From NCBI GenBank assembly GCA_015484985.1, contig WFUL01000262.1:1-6588 (forward strand): 6,588 nt of DNA, in the 5' to 3' direction. The position numbers and the translations under genes were made by a program. Shown piece after piece: positions 1 to 5,693 of this stretch; the stretch's first letter is position 1, and each line of letters starts with the position of its first letter. The notes below the pieces were generated by a model that searched no databases, was not told where the DNA came from, and saw only the letters and a program-made list of their open reading frames with translations. This DNA is from Anaerolineales bacterium (GTDB lineage: Bacteria > Chloroflexota > Anaerolineae > Anaerolineales > DRMV01).

Positions 1-81
1 CCCTGGGACCGGGGCACCAACTACGCGGTGGAACTGGGCTTCCGGGTGGCGGGGGAGATGATACGGGGACAAGAAGAATAA
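1..81 (+). CDS. C-terminal end of an unidentified protein (5' part outside window)
   Basis: An open frame enters from the left edge and stops at TAA 79-81, giving 26 residues that begin PWDRGTNYAVELGF and end GQEE. The codon usage matches the neighbouring genes, and no other frame is better here. The stretch RGTNYAVELGFRVAGEMI faintly resembles the C-terminal helix of some FAD-dependent reductases, in which a Gly-x-Asn-Tyr-Ala segment precedes an Ala/Gly-rich helix, but 26 residues are too few to name a family. The 229-base gap and the promoter-like sequence after it suggest this gene ends the upstream transcription unit and is not part of the glpA operon. No convincing intrinsic terminator follows it. 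Confidence 0.6.
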   Translation, partial: PWDRGTNYAVELGFRVAGEMIRGQEE

Positions 82-221
82 AACGCTGACGCATATCTGC
101 TCTCGGGGCTGAACTCGATCAGGAAGGTCTATGGATTGCCGGGATAGGTTTGGCGGCCTTCTCCGATTTGCCCTTCACAAGGATGAGAAACTATGTCGCA
201 ACTTTTGAATGCACCCAGGAT

Positions 222-244
222 AAAACGTTCAACACGCGCGTTTT
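222..244. repeat. Inverted repeat just upstream of the -10; possible operator
   Basis: AAAACG at 222-227 is mirrored by CGTTTT at 239-244, with an 11-base spacer. The right arm overlaps an eight-base palindrome, ACGCGCGT, at 234-241. The repeat lies 10 to 33 bases upstream of the -10 hexamer, where a repressor or activator would act. No known operator consensus is recognised, and short inverted repeats of this size can occur by chance. Confidence 0.25.
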
Positions 245-260
245 TGGTCCATGTTATACT
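228..260 (+). promoter_or_regulatory. Probable sigma-70-type promoter with extended -10, upstream of glpA
   Basis: TATACT at 255-260 matches the bacterial -10 consensus at five of six positions. It is preceded by TG at 252-253, giving the extended form TG-T-TATACT. No good -35 hexamer sits at 16-18 bases: the best weak candidate, TTCAAC at 228-233, is 21 bases away, which fits an extended -10 promoter or an activator-dependent one. Transcription would start near 266-268 and leave a 5' leader of roughly 43-45 bases before the glpA ATG at 311. The surrounding DNA is also clearly more AT-rich than the genes. Confidence 0.5.
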
Positions 261-310
261 CACTTACAGTCGCCTTCGGATAGCAACTTGTTTGTTGTAA
301 GGAAGGAGGA

Positions 311-1501
311 ATGTCCCGGGCATCCGATTTTCACGTGCTCATCATCGGGGGTGGGGCCACGGGCGCGGCCCTGGCTCACGACCTGGCCCTGCGGGGCTTT
401 CGGGTCACCCTGGTGGAACGAGGGGAGGTAACCTCCGGCACCACAGGTCGGCACCACGGCCTGCTGCACAGCGGCGCCCGGTACGCGGTGCGGGACCCCG
501 AATCGGCCCGGGAATGCATCGAGGAGAACTTCATCCTACGGCGCATCGCGCCCGACAGTTTCGAGTTGAACGACGGGCTGTTCGTGGCCATCACCGAGGA
601 GGACGAGGCCTACCTGGAGCCTTTCCTGGAAGGCTGTGAGACCTGTGGGATTCCCACCCAGGTGCTCACCCGGGAGCAGGCCCTCCAAATGGAACCCAAC
701 CTGAACCCCAAGGTGCGGGTGGCCGTGCGGGTGCCCGACGGCACCATGGACGCCATGCGGCTGCCCCTGCGCTTCCTGGCCACGGCGTTGTCCAACGGCG
801 CGGTGGTGCGGCCCTTCACCGAGGTGGTGGACCTGCTCCGCCGCAACGGAACGGTGTACGGCGCACGCGTGCGCAACCACATCACCGGCAGGGAGGAAGA
901 CCTGCTCGCGGATGTGGTGGTCAACGCGGCGGGTCCCTGGGCCGGCCGCATCGCCGCCATGGCCGGGGTGGACGTGCCCGTGCGGCCTTCGCCCGGCGTC
1001 CTGGTCGCCGTGGAGGGGCGGTGGACGAACATGGTCATCAATCGCCTGCACCCCGCAGGCGACGGGGACATCATCGTGCCCCAACGGGGCCTCTCCATCA
1101 TCGGGACCACCTCGTGGGTGGTGGAGGACCCGGACCACCTGGACGTCCCGCCCGACCACGTGCGACGCATGTTCGAGAAGGGTGCGGAAATGGTGCCCGC
1201 GGTGGGCCACGCCCGGCTTTGGGCTGCCTGGTCGGCCGCACGCCCCCTGGTGGGTTCCCGAGAAGCCTCCACCGGCCGGGAACTCAGCCGGACCTTCAAG
1301 TGTTTCGACCACGCCTCCGAAGGGGTGGAAGGCTTCGTGACCATCGTGGGGGGCAAGGCCACCACCGCGCGAGCCATGGCCGAAACCACTGCGGACGTGG
1401 TCTGCCGGAAAGTAGGCGTGTCGGCCCCCTGTCGTACCCGGGAGGTCACCCTGCTTCCCCACACGGCGTACTATGACCTGCTGACTACCCAGGGCTTTTG
1501 A
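311..1501 (+). CDS. glpA: FAD-dependent glycerol-3-phosphate dehydrogenase, GlpA type, lacking the C-terminal BFD-like domain
   Basis: This 396-residue DAO-fold flavoprotein should oxidise sn-glycerol 3-phosphate to dihydroxyacetone phosphate and pass electrons on from FAD. The Rossmann dinucleotide motif GGGATG is at residues 13-18, with the ribose-binding acidic residue E36 after the second strand. The GlpA signature HGLLHSGARYAV follows at 49-60, then ARECI (66-70), PDGTMD (142-147), VVNAAGPWA (203-211), GTTS (265-268) and GGKATTARAMAE (347-358). These run collinear with E. coli GlpA as I recall it. E. coli GlpA is about 542 residues and ends in a BFD-like cysteine-rich [2Fe-2S] domain; here the protein stops cleanly at 396 with no such cysteines. 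The usual Tyr in the GGKxxTYR motif is Ala353, while Arg354 is kept. The ATG at 311 has AAGGAAGG upstream and leaves a normal ten-residue lead-in to the FAD motif. The next gene starts 19 bases after the stop. The family is certain; the exact substrate is very likely but unproven. Confidence 0.9.
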   Translation: MSRASDFHVLIIGGGATGAALAHDLALRGFRVTLVERGEVTSGTTGRHHGLLHSGARYAVRDPESARECIEENFILRRIAPDSFELNDGLFVAITEEDEAYLEPFLEGCETCGIPTQVLTREQALQMEPNLNPKVRVAVRVPDGTMDAMRLPLRFLATALSNGAVVRPFTEVVDLLRRNGTVYGARVRNHITGREEDLLADVVVNAAGPWAGRIAAMAGVDVPVRPSPGVLVAVEGRWTNMVINRLHPAGDGDIIVPQRGLSIIGTTSWVVEDPDHLDVPPDHVRRMFEKGAEMVPAVGHARLWAAWSAARPLVGSREASTGRELSRTFKCFDHASEGVEGFVTIVGGKATTARAMAETTADVVCRKVGVSAPCRTREVTLLPHTAYYDLLTTQGF

Positions 1502-1505
1502 AACC

Positions 1506-1516
1506 AAGGTGAGGGG
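1506..1516 (+). promoter_or_regulatory. Ribosome binding site deciding the sdhB-like start
   Basis: AAGGTGAGGGG contains AGGTGA at 1507-1512, ending eight bases before the ATG at 1521. An in-frame GTG at 1509 lies inside this site and would add four residues (MRGT). The Shine-Dalgarno placement favours 1521. Confidence 0.65.
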
Positions 1517-1520
1517 AACC

Positions 1521-2243
1521 ATGCGCCGGAAGTTCCGTGTGTTCCGCTACAAACCCGGGTGGTCCCGACACCGCTACGAGACCTACATGGTGGACCTGCC
1601 GGACACCGCCACGGTGCTGGAGGCCCTGATACACATCCGTCGGGACCAGGCTCCTGACCTCACCCTCCGCCACTCCTGTCTCCATGGCTCCTGTGGCACG
1701 TGCGGCATGCGCATCAACGGCCGGGAACGCCTGGCCTGCCTGACCCCGGTCGCTGAACTGCCGGACCCCATCACGGTGGAGCCTCTGTACAACCTGGGGG
1801 TGGTGAGCGATTTGGTGGTGGATGTGCCCGCCTTTTACGAGAAATTCACCCTGATTGAACGCCCCCTCCTGCGACGAAGCGAGGCTCCAGCCCAGGGAAA
1901 GCCGCCGGAAGGCATCCCGGCCTTCACCCGGCTGGAATCCTGCATTGAGTGTGGCCTGTGTCTCTCCGCCTGCCCGGTGGTGGCCACAGACCCCTACTAC
2001 CTGGGCCCGGCGACTCTGGCCGCGGCCTGGCGGTTGGTGGAAGAGCCCCGGGGCAAGGACCCGGCCGCAATCCTGGCTCTGGTTGACGATCCCCACGGCT
2101 GCTGGCGCTGTCACCTGGCCATGGAGTGTTCCGAGGTATGCCCGACGGGGGTACATCCTGCTCGGGCCATTGTCTCCCTTCGGGCAGCCCTGTCCGCTGC
2201 CCCTAAGACCTTATCCCAGGAGGAAAATCCTACCCATGCGTGA
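1521..2243 (+). CDS. sdhB: SdhB/FrdB-like iron-sulfur subunit with three clusters, partnered with GlpA
   Basis: The protein has 240 residues, close to E. coli SdhB (238). The N-terminal ferredoxin-like domain starts FRVFRYKPG. It carries the [2Fe-2S] ligands C53, C58, C61 and C73 in CLHGSCGTCG and a following Cys. The C-terminal alpha-helical domain carries CIECGLCLSACP (C141, C144, C147, C151) and RCHLAMECSEVCP (C197, C203, C207). By family precedent C141, C144, C147 and C207 bind [4Fe-4S], and C151, C197 and C203 bind [3Fe-4S]. C194 is an extra cysteine. H198 matches the quinone-site His of E. coli SdhB, but the Trp pair after the first CP motif is absent (VVATDPYY, with one residue fewer). 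The role is to carry electrons from a flavoprotein to the membrane quinone. SdhB normally binds SdhA, yet the gene upstream is glpA and no sdhA is in view. The 3' end overlaps the anchor gene by eight bases, so translation is probably coupled. Confidence 0.92.
   Translation: MRRKFRVFRYKPGWSRHRYETYMVDLPDTATVLEALIHIRRDQAPDLTLRHSCLHGSCGTCGMRINGRERLACLTPVAELPDPITVEPLYNLGVVSDLVVDVPAFYEKFTLIERPLLRRSEAPAQGKPPEGIPAFTRLESCIECGLCLSACPVVATDPYYLGPATLAAAWRLVEEPRGKDPAAILALVDDPHGCWRCHLAMECSEVCPTGVHPARAIVSLRAALSAAPKTLSQEENPTHA
2218..2223 (+). promoter_or_regulatory. Ribosome binding site for the sdhC-like gene inside the sdhB-like 3' end
   Basis: AGGAGG lies 12 bases before the ATG at 2236, slightly farther than usual, inside the last codons of the iron-sulfur gene. 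The start and the upstream stop (TGA 2241-2243) overlap, which is typical of coupled translation of complex subunits. Confidence 0.6.
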
Positions 2244-2634
2244 GACCCCTCCCTATTCCTGGCGTCCCGGTACCCGGGCCTGGTGGGACCCTCGGGGCCG
2301 ACGTCTCGGATACTGGACCTTCGTCCTCCACCGTCTGACCGGAATTGGCTTAATTGCCTATCTCGTTCTCCACTTGTGGATGTTAAGATTGTTGGCCCAG
2401 GGCCCGCAGGCCTGGGATGCCTTCATCCGGCTGGCCAAATCGCCGCTGTTCCTGGCATTGGATGCGCTGCTTTTGGCCGGCCTGGTGTATCATGGCATCA
2501 ACGGTCTGCGTCTCATTTGGTTGGGCCGGGGGCATCTCGGCCCACGTTCCCATCGAGGCGCCTGGTTAACGTTCCTGTTTGCAGGCCTGTTGTGGCTTCT
2601 GGGAGTGGGAGCGTTGATCATGGCCGTCAGGTGA
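2236..2634 (+). CDS. sdhC: SdhC-like cytochrome b membrane anchor, three helices
   Basis: The protein has 132 residues with three predicted membrane helices at about 28-53, 70-96 and 109-131. The first begins with the family signature LHRLTG (31-36), matching LHRVSG in E. coli SdhC. The second ends YHGINGLR (85-92), aligning with YHVVVGIRH; H86 corresponds to the E. coli heme b axial ligand (H84). The second His of that E. coli motif is Leu93 here. H46 inside the first helix is another possible heme or quinone-site residue. The protein should anchor the iron-sulfur subunit to the membrane and form the quinone pocket. Usual enzymes have two such subunits (SdhC plus SdhD) or one with five helices; only one three-helix protein is present and the next gene is unrelated. 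It may homodimerise or pair with a subunit encoded elsewhere. The ATG at 2236 overlaps the previous gene by eight bases. This reading frame is clearly preferred over the overlapping open frame that runs through it into the next gene. Confidence 0.87.
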   Translation: MRETPPYSWRPGTRAWWDPRGRRLGYWTFVLHRLTGIGLIAYLVLHLWMLRLLAQGPQAWDAFIRLAKSPLFLALDALLLAGLVYHGINGLRLIWLGRGHLGPRSHRGAWLTFLFAGLLWLLGVGALIMAVR

Positions 2635-2659
2635 GCCTTTCAAACTTCCGTCAGGTTTT

Positions 2660-2664
2660 GGAGG
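2660..2664 (+). promoter_or_regulatory. Ribosome binding site deciding the DsbA-like start
   Basis: GGAGG lies two bases before an ATG at 2667 and eight bases before an in-frame ATG at 2673. The spacing supports 2673. The same frame stays open upstream to 2283, but that portion lies antiparallel to no known domain and overlaps the cytochrome b gene in another frame. Confidence 0.6.
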
Positions 2665-2672
2665 TCATGCAC

Positions 2673-3518
2673 ATGTCCGAACAACCTTTTCCCGAGATGA
2701 CGCCTGAACCTTCCACCGAACCCCAATTGGAAACCAAGGAAGCCCCCGAGCCAACGGTTTCCGGGCATACCCGTGTTCCCGTTGAGCGTTCGCCTTTGTC
2801 TACCTTCCTTCAATTCCAGTTGGTGCCTACGGTGCTGGCCTTTGCCCTGGGGTTGGCCGTGGGATACATCCTTTGGGGCTTTTCGGGGAACAACCAAGGG
2901 CCTCGTCGTTTCGCTTTCCCCACGGCTTCCGACTCCGGTGCCGGCGCACCCGCCGCTCAGCCCTCCCTGCCGACGCCAACACCTGGTCGTGTAGAAGTTA
3001 GCGTGGACGACGATCCGGCTCGAGGTCCTGAGGACGCACCCGTGGTGATGATCGAATTCTCCGACTATCAATGCCCCTTCTGCAAACGGTGGCGTATGCA
3101 GGTCTACGACCCCCTATTTGAAACCTACGGGGACAAAATACGATTCGTCTATCGGGACTTCCCCATTCAAAGTATCCATCCCGAAGCCGTGCCCGCGGCC
3201 GTGGCCGCCAATTGCGCGGGAGAACAGGGCAAATACTGGGAATTCCATGACCTACTCTTTCTGGGCGGTCGAGAGTTGGGACGGGAAACCTATCTGGCCT
3301 ATGCCGAGGAGTTGAACCTGGATATGGAAGCCTTCCAGACCTGTCTGGAATCGGAAGAACAGCGCCAGGAAGTGCTGGACGATTTCAACGACGGTGTCCG
3401 TCTGGGGGTGCGGGGTACGCCCACCTTCTTCATCAACGGCCTGCCCGTGGTCGGGGCCCAGCCGTTTAGCGTTTTCCAGAACATCATCGAACAAGAGTTG
3501 GCTCGCGTTTCCAAGTAA
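2673..3518 (+). CDS. Membrane-anchored DsbA-like thiol:disulfide oxidoreductase (Thioredoxin_4 type)
   Basis: The protein has 281 residues. The first 45 are Pro/Glu/Thr-rich and probably cytoplasmic. One membrane helix at about 48-69 (FLQFQLVPTVLAFALG then LAVGYILW) is followed by a low-complexity linker with PTPTP (about 85-106). From residue 108 comes a DsbA-fold domain with active site CPFC (C134, C137) in FSDYQCPFCKRW and the cis-proline loop RGTPTFFING (P250). C181 and C224 sit in positions often seen in this subfamily and may form a structural disulfide. The domain would lie outside the membrane and oxidise or isomerise disulfides in exported proteins. The gene starts 38 bases after the cytochrome b gene with no promoter or terminator between, so cotranscription is likely. 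It could serve general export folding or maturation of a membrane protein; nothing ties it directly to glycerol phosphate metabolism. The downstream protease has cysteines that could be substrates. Confidence 0.88.
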   Translation: MSEQPFPEMTPEPSTEPQLETKEAPEPTVSGHTRVPVERSPLSTFLQFQLVPTVLAFALGLAVGYILWGFSGNNQGPRRFAFPTASDSGAGAPAAQPSLPTPTPGRVEVSVDDDPARGPEDAPVVMIEFSDYQCPFCKRWRMQVYDPLFETYGDKIRFVYRDFPIQSIHPEAVPAAVAANCAGEQGKYWEFHDLLFLGGRELGRETYLAYAEELNLDMEAFQTCLESEEQRQEVLDDFNDGVRLGVRGTPTFFINGLPVVGAQPFSVFQNIIEQELARVSK

Positions 3519-3544
3519 GTAGACTCTGTACTCCCGCCAGGGTA

Positions 3545-3594
3545 CGCTGGAACAGGCAGCGGCTTTTGCCGGTGTCTGTTCCAGCGCGTGTTTT
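3545..3594 (+). terminator. Strong hairpin with T-run, likely intrinsic terminator of the glpA-sdhBC-dsbA unit
   Basis: The arms CGCTGGAACAGGCA (3545-3558) and TGTCTGTTCCAGCG (3573-3586) pair over 14 bases with one G-T wobble. Inside, after a G-G mismatch, CGGC and GCCG close a TTTT loop at 3564-3567. Four T follow at 3591-3594, with more pyrimidines to 3598. The stop codon of the preceding gene is 26 bases upstream. The T-tract is short and starts four bases after the stem, so efficiency is uncertain. Confidence 0.65.
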
Positions 3595-3643
3595 CCTTGC
3601 GGTCCTGTGCCCGATAAGGCTTGTGCGCCCCATTGGGAAATCA

Positions 3644-3697
3644 CCCCGGAAAAGGCGGGGCTTTGTAAGATCTCAAAAAGCCCTACTTTCTCCCCGC
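3644..3697 (+). other. Alternative, mutually exclusive inverted repeats upstream of the protease gene
   Basis: CCCCG (3644-3648) can pair with CGGGG (3656-3660). GGGCTTT (3658-3664) can pair with AAAGCCC (3677-3683). GCGGGG (3655-3660) can pair with CCCCGC (3692-3697), and TTT follows at 3698-3700. These pairings share the GGGG run at 3657-3660, so only some can form at once. They lie about 86 to 139 bases before the protease ATG. They could be part of a second terminator, a leader that switches structure, or chance in GC-rich DNA. No known riboswitch class is recognised. Confidence 0.3.
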
Positions 3698-3702
3698 TTT
3701 CA

Positions 3703-3730
3703 TTGGACGATTTTCCAGGGACGTGATAGA
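3703..3730 (+). promoter_or_regulatory. Weak candidate promoter for the protease operon
   Basis: TTGGAC (3703-3708) and GATAGA (3725-3730), 16 bases apart, are the best -35/-10-like pair I can see between the terminator and the protease start. Each matches only three of six consensus positions. The local sequence 3720-3760 is AT-rich compared with the genes. A promoter is expected here because a terminator-like hairpin precedes it. Confidence 0.2.
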
Positions 3731-3782
3731 AGTTAGGAAAAACGAGATTTGAATCCGCATGGATTTCTGGAGGTAATGAAGG

Positions 3783-5678
3783 ATGCGTTCGCGCTGGCTT
3801 TGGGCTTTCCTCACCTTGTTTGCATGCGCTTGTCTGGTGCTGTTCGGTGTGGTCGGTGGGTTCTTCATCACGGGGGTCTTTGAGGAACGCCGGGTGGATG
3901 TCCGGGTGGAACCTCCGGTCCTTCTGGTGGCCCCCGGCCAGGAAATCCAAGTGACCCTGACCCTGAGCAACCCGGGGAAGCGGGAGATCCGTGTGGACTC
4001 CATTGCGGTCCCGGATGCGTGGTGGGAGGCCATGCCTGTGATTCGAAGCGAACCTCCTTTCCTGCGGGTGGAGAGCGGGTTGGGTGAACGCTATTTGGTT
4101 TTCCAGGATGTGGTCATTCCTCCGGGTGCCGCTCAGCGCATCCAGTTGACCCTCAAAGCCTTGGAGTCCGGCCGGGTGCAGGGAGAATGGGCGGTGTATC
4201 TCCAAGGTGGTGGTATGGCGCTGTTTCAAATGGAAGGCGCAATTGAAACCCGGGTGGCGCAAGCACCGTCCCCCACGGTGCTTGTTACACGACCCACCCA
4301 AACGCCTACTCCCACGCCGTCTATGGCGGCCCTGGCGGAGCGGTTGGCCCGTTCGGTGGTCATGATTGTGGCCTTGAAAGTTCTTCCTAACGGCACTCTG
4401 GAACCAGTGTGGAGCGGTTCGGGGACGGTGGTAGACCCACGGGGATTCATCCTGACCAACGCCCACGTGGTGCTGGACGACTTCGGACAGCCCGTGGACG
4501 ACCTGCTGATTTTGGTCACCCAACAGCCTGACCAGCCACCCGAGCCCGCGTATCGGGCCCGGGTCATCCAGGCCGACCCCAAGCTGGACCTGGCCGTTAT
4601 CAAAATCGACCGGGATGCCGATGGGAACCTCCTGTCCAAGCCTCCCGACCTGCCCGCTGTACCCCTGGGGGATTCGGACCAGCTTCGTCTGGGAGACCCT
4701 CTACTCATCCTGGGTTATCCGGGGATTGGAGGGGAGACCATCACCCTCACCCGGGGCGAGGTCAGTGGGTTTACCTCCCAACCGGGTTATGGCCCGCGTG
4801 CATGGATTAAAACCTCGGCCACCATTGCGGGGGGAAGTAGTGGCGGCCTGGCCGCCAACTTGAAAGGGGAACTGGTGGGCATCCCTACCCTGGTGGGAGC
4901 GGGCGATACCGAGGAAGTCGTGGACTGTCGTCCCCTGGTGGATACCAACAGCGACGGTGTAATTGACGAGAAGGATATCTGTGTACCCATCGGCGGTTAT
5001 ATCAACGCCCTGCGTCCCATTAACCTGGCGCGTCCACTCATCGAGGCCGCTCTGATGGGGAAAGTAGCCCTTCCTACCCCGCGTCCCAGGGTCGCAGGTC
5101 CGGACGTGAACCTGGTTGAGGTCTTCTACGAGAGCTTTGACAACCCGACTCAGGGCTACTGGCGCGCCGATGAGGACGAGACGGGGCTGACCCGTTACGA
5201 ACAGGGCTACTTCCTGGTCCAAATTAAGCGTAAGGAATTCGTCTTCTGGTTCACGTATGGCGAAAAGGTTCTGCGGGATATGGCTGTGTCGGTCACTGTA
5301 GAGGTGAAAAAGCCTACTGGCACAGGGGATGCTGGGGTAGTTTGTCGGGAAGACCCGGTGACTGGAGACTTCTACGCCTTTTCTATCTCGGAGGACGGGT
5401 ACTATAGCATCTGGATGTACCGTCAAGGGGAAACGCAGGCCCTGATTCGATGGACCCGCCTCCCTCAGCCCGACCTGCTCCAACCGGGTCGTCCCGTTGA
5501 AATCACCGGTCTGTGTATGGGCCCACATTTGGTCCTGCTGGTGGATGGTGAGTTCATCGCCGAAGTACAGGATACCACCCTCACCCAAGGTCAGGGTGGC
5601 TTCCTGGTGGGGACCTGGGATACGCCGGGATTTGCTGTGGCCTTTGACGACTTCTACCTTTTCGAGATTCAACCCTGA
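3783..5678 (+). CDS. Membrane-anchored or secreted HtrA-like trypsin-fold serine protease with Ig-like and LamG-like domains
   Basis: The protein has 631 residues. Residues 5-32 form a signal anchor. Residues about 37-158 are a beta-rich, Ig-like region (VAPGQEIQVTLTLSNPG). A Pro/Thr linker (about 161-180) leads to a trypsin-like domain, about 181-425. The catalytic triad reads H228 in LTNAHVV, D269 in KLDLAVIKID and S353 in GSSGGL, where HtrA proteases usually have GNSGG. No PDZ domain follows. Instead a PTPRP linker (431-435) leads to a concanavalin/LamG-like beta domain (about 445-631) that may bind a glycan or other ligand. Within the protease domain, DTNSDGVIDEKD (387-398) is an EF-hand/dockerin-like calcium loop flanked by C382 and C400. 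The protein likely degrades or processes proteins outside the cell membrane. The start at 3783 has GGAGGT at 3769-3774, spaced by eight bases. Substrates cannot be deduced. The next gene begins 15 bases downstream, so they are probably cotranscribed. Confidence 0.88.
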   Translation: MRSRWLWAFLTLFACACLVLFGVVGGFFITGVFEERRVDVRVEPPVLLVAPGQEIQVTLTLSNPGKREIRVDSIAVPDAWWEAMPVIRSEPPFLRVESGLGERYLVFQDVVIPPGAAQRIQLTLKALESGRVQGEWAVYLQGGGMALFQMEGAIETRVAQAPSPTVLVTRPTQTPTPTPSMAALAERLARSVVMIVALKVLPNGTLEPVWSGSGTVVDPRGFILTNAHVVLDDFGQPVDDLLILVTQQPDQPPEPAYRARVIQADPKLDLAVIKIDRDADGNLLSKPPDLPAVPLGDSDQLRLGDPLLILGYPGIGGETITLTRGEVSGFTSQPGYGPRAWIKTSATIAGGSSGGLAANLKGELVGIPTLVGAGDTEEVVDCRPLVDTNSDGVIDEKDICVPIGGYINALRPINLARPLIEAALMGKVALPTPRPRVAGPDVNLVEVFYESFDNPTQGYWRADEDETGLTRYEQGYFLVQIKRKEFVFWFTYGEKVLRDMAVSVTVEVKKPTGTGDAGVVCREDPVTGDFYAFSISEDGYYSIWMYRQGETQALIRWTRLPQPDLLQPGRPVEITGLCMGPHLVLLVDGEFIAEVQDTTLTQGQGGFLVGTWDTPGFAVAFDDFYLFEIQP

Positions 5679-5693
5679 AAAGGACGAAGGACC

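Noticed and set aside
150..431. 93-residue plus-strand frame across the upstream gap and glpA start
   Set aside because: It overlaps glpA out of frame, has no clear ribosome binding site and no recognisable motif.
536..1522. Long minus-strand frame opposite glpA
   Set aside because: Gly/His-rich translation without family features; a shadow of the conserved glpA reading frame.
1855..2235. Upstream extension of the sdhC-like frame to 259 residues
   Set aside because: The upstream part overlaps the iron-sulfur gene in another frame with no domain features. The ATG at 2236 gives a protein collinear with SdhC.
2283..2672. N-terminal extension of the DsbA-like protein to 411 residues
   Set aside because: The extension overlaps the sdhC-like gene in another frame and has no domain, while GGAGG at 2660-2664 places the start at 2673.
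3783..3840. Lipoprotein signal in the protease N-terminus (Cys15/Cys17)
   Set aside because: The residue at -2 is Phe, which does not fit the lipobox, and the hydrophobic segment continues well past the cysteines, so a signal anchor is more likely.
3252..4523. 423-residue minus-strand open frame crossing the intergenic gap
   Set aside because: It covers parts of two clear genes and the terminator hairpin. Its composition (rich in His, Gln, Arg) is typical of a shadow frame and it has no recognisable motif.
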